Assembly (NCBI GenBank): GCA_949358305.1
Contig: OX442316.1
Span: 6,696,001 to 6,760,000, forward strand
Length of the DNA: 64,000 nt
Direction: 5' to 3'
From: Strigamia acuminata
Lineage: Eukaryota; Arthropoda; Chilopoda; Geophilomorpha; Linotaeniidae
In this document: positions 59,470 through 64,000 of the stretch, in pieces
Position numbering within the stretch: position 1 is the first letter of the stretch
How the letters are laid out: each line of letters opens with the position of its first letter
Position numbers and translations under genes: made by a program
The notes under the pieces: model-generated
Database searches by the model: none
What the model was told of the DNA's origin: nothing
The model's input: only the letters and a program-made list of their open reading frames with translations

Positions 59470-62400
59470 TAAACTTTTGATTATATTCTTTTTTTATTAC
59501 ATCCATTTCATTTCTCTATTCGTAAAATTTAGCAAATCGATATTTTGTCAATCCATTTCCTCCCGACAACTTATTTTCTATATTTGTATTATTGTTTTAT
59601 TGTCTGAGAACAGGTTGAATGAGACAGGGATTTGTGTGTGTCAACTCTAGTCACACGTGGTAAATGAAGCATCGACTTTGACGTATAAAAATGTTGTATC
59701 GAGATTTTTAAACTAACCGTGCACCCAATTAAAAGAACGTCTCGGTCCGTTATTAAAAATACAATAAAATGATTTATGACCCTTTGTTTTAGACGTCTTT
59801 AATTTCACACTTTCATTTGTTTTATATCAAGATATTTCGTAATCAAAGTTCCAAGACTTAAACAAAGAAAAAAGGCAGAAAAAAACCTAAAGTTCAATAG
59901 TTTAACATGAAATAATTAGTGTTTGCTCGTGTTTCCCATGTTAATCTGTGAATTAGACATTGCACGAGGCTCCAACAGGGCGAAACAATCGCATTTTACG
60001 AATACCTCAAAATTGGTCAAAATTCTAGTGCATTGTCCATTAAGAAAAGACCTATTGGAAAGAGGGAAAAGTGGAAATAACAGGAGGGAGAAGGGGGAGG
60101 AATGTCGAAGAAACATCTGGCAAAAAATTCCAAAATGAATTTCCAGAAAAAAGAAAAAAAGAAAAAAAAAAAAAAGAAAAAACATTTAAATAAAATATAA
60201 AACGAAAACAAAGCGACAAGAATGGAACATTAAACCAAACCCAACTGTTTTAAATCCATCACAAAACAGCCAGATGAAAATGAGCAATTGAAGCAAATTA
60301 CAACGCTGCATTTTCACACCTCACACACAAATTATAAAAGAGATTTGCTCATTTTTCTTTCTTCAGTTCTTTCTTTCAGCTTCGAAAATTCGTTTGTAGC
60401 CCCAGGACGAAACTTGCATCGCATGCCAATGATGGACAGGTCAGTCAACGCTCAGAGGGAAAGCAAGTTGCACGTGAGGTGATTTTTCCTGCCCTCTCTC
60501 CCCTCGTCCCCCAAGCTGAGAGAGCAACATTTTCCCCAGCTTGACCTCAGTTCCAATCAACAGGTTTCCTTCTCATTAACGCTCGACTTCAACCTTGTTA
60601 TTATCTAAAAGTTGTTTGAGAAATGATCGTCAACCTCCAGTAGTCATTAGACTGTATAATTCTTCTTCTTATTCGACACCAGTCTACTTATCAAATGTTT
60701 CGTACACCCTCATTTTTAATATCACCCCTGACAACACTCTGGATGAATTTTTTATGGGTTAAAACTGTGATAAATGAAGACACGAGAATGTAGTCTTCAC
60801 GACGTTTTACAAAGCCCCGTAGCACATCGAATTAACGCTGCTCACATTCTTCTTTCGTAATCCTACCCAATATTACAGAGTTGGCGGAAGGGTATGTGTA
60901 TAAAAAGTGTATAAACTTATAAGAAAGTTTATAAATTTCTGTCTTTGCTTTATGATAAAAGCAATTTAGCTGAAGCAAAACGTCGTCCGGCTTTTATATT
61001 TTTATATATGAATTAACATTCATGAAAAAGAAGTCCAGTCCAGATTATAAATCAATGATGTGTCTAATCTTCATTAAGACAGGAGATTGCTTGACACTCA
61101 AAGTCCAAGTCGCAGGAAATTCTTCCAGGAAGATATTAACTAACTCAGACCGGGTATACTGAAAGTGAGATCCGGTTGCCTGTCACTCAGATCTTGGAAA
61201 AATCTGATTCAGATACTAAATTCGCCATCTCATCGAGGCACTTGAACCTACCTGAAATCTAGGCTCAAATTTCAATTAAAAATTTCAAAAAAAAATGGAT
61301 CAAATTTTTAAATGGCCTTCCAACATGGCCAACAGCTTAATCTAACATAACCACTCCCTCTTGACCGGTTATCTTCGTACTTTTTGTCCTTGCCTTGTAC
61401 ATTTTCCTCTAAAAAACTCCCATGACTTTGTCTAGTCAAGAGATTTACTTAGAAAGAGTTCAGGACAACATAGTAGCTAGTGCAATCCGGCAATCAGGGC
61501 AGTGATTCCCACTACCGTAGTAAGAAAGTTCAGAAAGTAAGCCTTCTCGCAAGCTGGTCATCCCTTTCTTACATACTATTTTGCTTTGAACAATACTTCC
61601 ACTTGGAGCCTGAGTTTGGGACATTGATCCATCGTAATTGTGATCAACCCACTGGTTTTGGCCCCATGAGATCCACACAGGTGGTTTCTAAAACGTACCT
61701 GTCACTAAAACACTTTGTCGCTAAAAGGTACCGCACTTTCGCGATGCATAAAAGTACGCATCGCTAAAGTGGCGGTCGCTAAAGTAAACGATTTTTTTGA
61801 TAATTTGCTAAACCTTGCGTCGCTAAAGTAAGTTTTTCCCTTTCCCATGGATATGTCATATTATGTGGCGTATAAGGAGCATCATGCTTTTTATGCTGGT
61901 TCGGCTCGTATTGTCTGCAGTGTGGACACCTCCAAATATAGTCGTTCCTTACTTTCTTGTTTGCTTGAAGCTTATCTTTCTTGCTAGTGACAATCACCCT
62001 TTTCCATTTCTTCTGTATCCAGACGGTTTTGTCTGTTTTCAGTCACAACGATGAACAGTGTGCACAGGTCTAACCTGTTGAGAATACCTACTATTTCTAT
62101 TGCGTCAAACTGGATTTTTCACATAGATATTTGTTTTCTTGTTGCAGCAGTTTGTTAAAAACTTTATTCAATAAACATTCTTCTCTTTCATTTCACACTG
62201 CTCTCATGCAATTTATAACATTCCTTGCTGCAAAAACCATTCCAATCAAATCAACTTGTTCCAAGAGTTAATTTAAGAGCAACTTTTCCCAAACAAAAAC
62301 TAATTGGGCGAGTTTGTCCTGACTACTTTTTGTCGTTCCACCAGTTCGTATTTGTTTAGCTCGCCAACTTCTCAGTTCATTTACCTCACCTCTTTTTGCT

Positions 62401-64000
62401 TGTGCAGATATAAACCATTAATAAATACGAGTCTGTCCTCCGCTCATAAATCTTGCGAAAACCTAAGCTTTAAGACAAACTTAGCTGGATCTTTTGTCAC
62501 GAAAAAATGGAAAGACACGTACAAGATATTTTCTGGGCACTTAAAACACCTGCAGCTAAATCCTGCTTAAACTTTGAAACCTTTATGATCTTATGGATTC
62601 AACTACACCTGCACAAACGGAAACGGCAAATGCAAACTCGTATAATCCTGACCATCACTAAGTCCTGCAGTCAAAAAGTGATTCCAAAAAAATCCCACTG
62701 ACCTACCACATAGATAGCATTTCCACGAGATAAAAAATATTCATTTTATCCTAAATTATTGGTTATGTCCTAAGACCTCACACAGACACACTCTACCCTT
62801 GGGAGAAACAAAGACATCCAATCACACCATGCATTTAAATTTGATCAATAACTCCATTTCACTAGAGATCTTGCAGAATTTCAATTATAACTTTGACTTG
62901 GAAACTTTTCCACACATAAATAAAGTCTTATGCGAATTACACAATAATAATATCTGATTCTGCAAGATTACTATTGACTATAGCGAGGCTTTTTCCAGTT
63001 TAGTGCAATGCTTTATTCCTTTTGTTTTGATTTGACTGAGACAACTTAGAGAAACTGACTGCTTCAGACAATGGACACTCAAAAAAGTTTGTAATTGTAA
63101 ATGTTTTGACTAAAACCAGTTTTGCAGGACTCGTATTTATGTCACATTACAATTCTACTAATTTCAAGTCACTTAAGGGTATTTAAAGTTCAAAGCAACC
63201 ATTATTATCCAGCATTGAGAAATATTGAGACAACTTTACAAGGTTTTTTTTCTTTTTTTACCTGCCAAGTTATTGTTTTGAATAAAGACATTTCCTCATT
63301 ATAAGAGTTTAAATACCAATTTCCTGCCATTACAAGAACAAAAAGATGGCATCTTTCAATCCTTTTGCATTTTAATCTTACTATTTCTACCCAAATGTAT
63401 TTTTTTTTTAACTTGAATTTTATATAAAACAATTTGAGCAGGTTTTACACATGAAACTAATAACATGGTAAAAGTAGACAAAACAGTTTAGCTCCTTTGA
63501 CTAAACCTGAAACCAGAGTCCAGTCTAGAGGCTATTCAAGTTTGCCTTGTTCCATTACAGTCTTGGGAGAGTCCTTGAACATAAAACTCCAAAACAATAG
63601 CACACAAAACAAGTCTTTTGTCTCAAACCAAATCTGATCAAAATTTGTCTCTAAAAAATACAAAAAAAAAATAAATAAAAAATACTGTATAAAATTAACC
63701 TTTTGTCTAAAAAAAAAAAAAAATCAAAACACCAAACATGAACGAAAAAAAAAATCATGTTCACTTGCATGTGCATTTTTTTATACACAAGCTTAAGCAC
63801 CTAACTGTTTATTCCTGAGCCTATTTTTTTACAGTTATCATGTTGCGCAGTTAGCACGTTTCCATGACTGAACACCGTGGCGGCAAATCAACCCGTCCAT
63901 CAATTTCTATCAACCAGTCAAAACACTATCTGACTATGCTTTTCTTTTTTAAATCCACACATCAAACTCACTTTCTTTCCCTATAATCACCAGCAAAGTT
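59470..64000. other. Right-hand non-coding region
   Basis: No gene recognised on either strand. Low-complexity A/T runs are frequent (60146-60185, 63660-63760). The only structured item is the repeat cluster at 61700-61830. The missing echinoid first exon may lie here or farther right. Confidence 0.4.
61700..61830. repeat. Clustered TCGCTAAAGT repeats with a palindrome
   Basis: TCGCTAAA occurs at 61718, 61761, 61776 and 61820, with TCACTAAAAC just upstream. Between 61731 and 61775 the sequence folds: CCGCACTTTCGCGATGC is mirrored by GCATCGCTAAAGTGGCGG. It may be the end or a remnant of a small inverted-repeat element. Confidence 0.55.

Noticed and set aside
59916-60211. Minus-strand frames starting with long Phe runs that mimic a signal peptide, considered as echinoid exon 1
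   Set aside because: The hydrophobic run is a poly-T tract, and no phase-1 donor follows in a suitable position.

Overview
The window is animal nuclear DNA, almost certainly from an arthropod that is not a drosophilid. It is AT-rich, and its genes are split by short GT-AG introns of mostly 50-120 bp. It carries an echinoid-type adhesion gene ending in the PDZ ligand EIIV, which is an arthropod hallmark, and a clear BAMBI orthologue. I cannot name the order from the sequence. I assembled six multi-exon proteins and the visible parts of two more by splicing the exons by hand. Reading frame and intron phase agree at every junction.

Layout, left to right. (1) 78-1330, +: 3' part of a winged-helix plus nucleoside-phosphorylase protein. 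(2) 4210-14782, +: a BAMBI-like, kinase-less TGF-beta-receptor-type membrane protein with a 9.8 kb first intron. (3) 18061-25242, +: the BAMBI orthologue, same three-exon architecture and intron phases as (2). (4) 29274-29870, -: intronless CHMP1A (ESCRT-III). (5) 30491-43654, +: a head-to-tail array of four SLC18B1-like MFS transporters, each with 14 coding exons. The lengths of exons 2-13 are identical in all four. (6) 44.1-46.9 kb: a tRNA-derived relic, two small candidate spliced transcripts that converge, two minisatellites and a tRNA-Ala(CGC) gene. (7) 46.9-52.1 kb: no recognisable gene, with old local duplications. (8) 52155-56721, -: an echinoid gene complete except for its signal-peptide exon, which must lie farther right. 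(9) 56.7-64 kb: no gene recognised; one clean hAT-type non-autonomous transposon.

Functional themes. Two adjacent decoy-receptor-type genes, BAMBI and its divergent neighbour, suggest a local duplication in BMP/activin signalling control. The transporter array is a gene-family expansion of a vesicular polyamine/amine-type carrier. Copies 3 and 4 are also alike in introns, so they are recent duplicates or have been converted. Introns of the array have collected short inverted-repeat elements, including a nested foldback structure in copy 1 and a TA-flanked element in copy 2 whose ends resemble those of the nested element.

The most novel items are the divergent BAMBI-like paralogue, the four-gene transporter array and the CCGTAYT-ended TA-flanked elements. 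I found no CRISPR, prokaryotic operon or viral gene.
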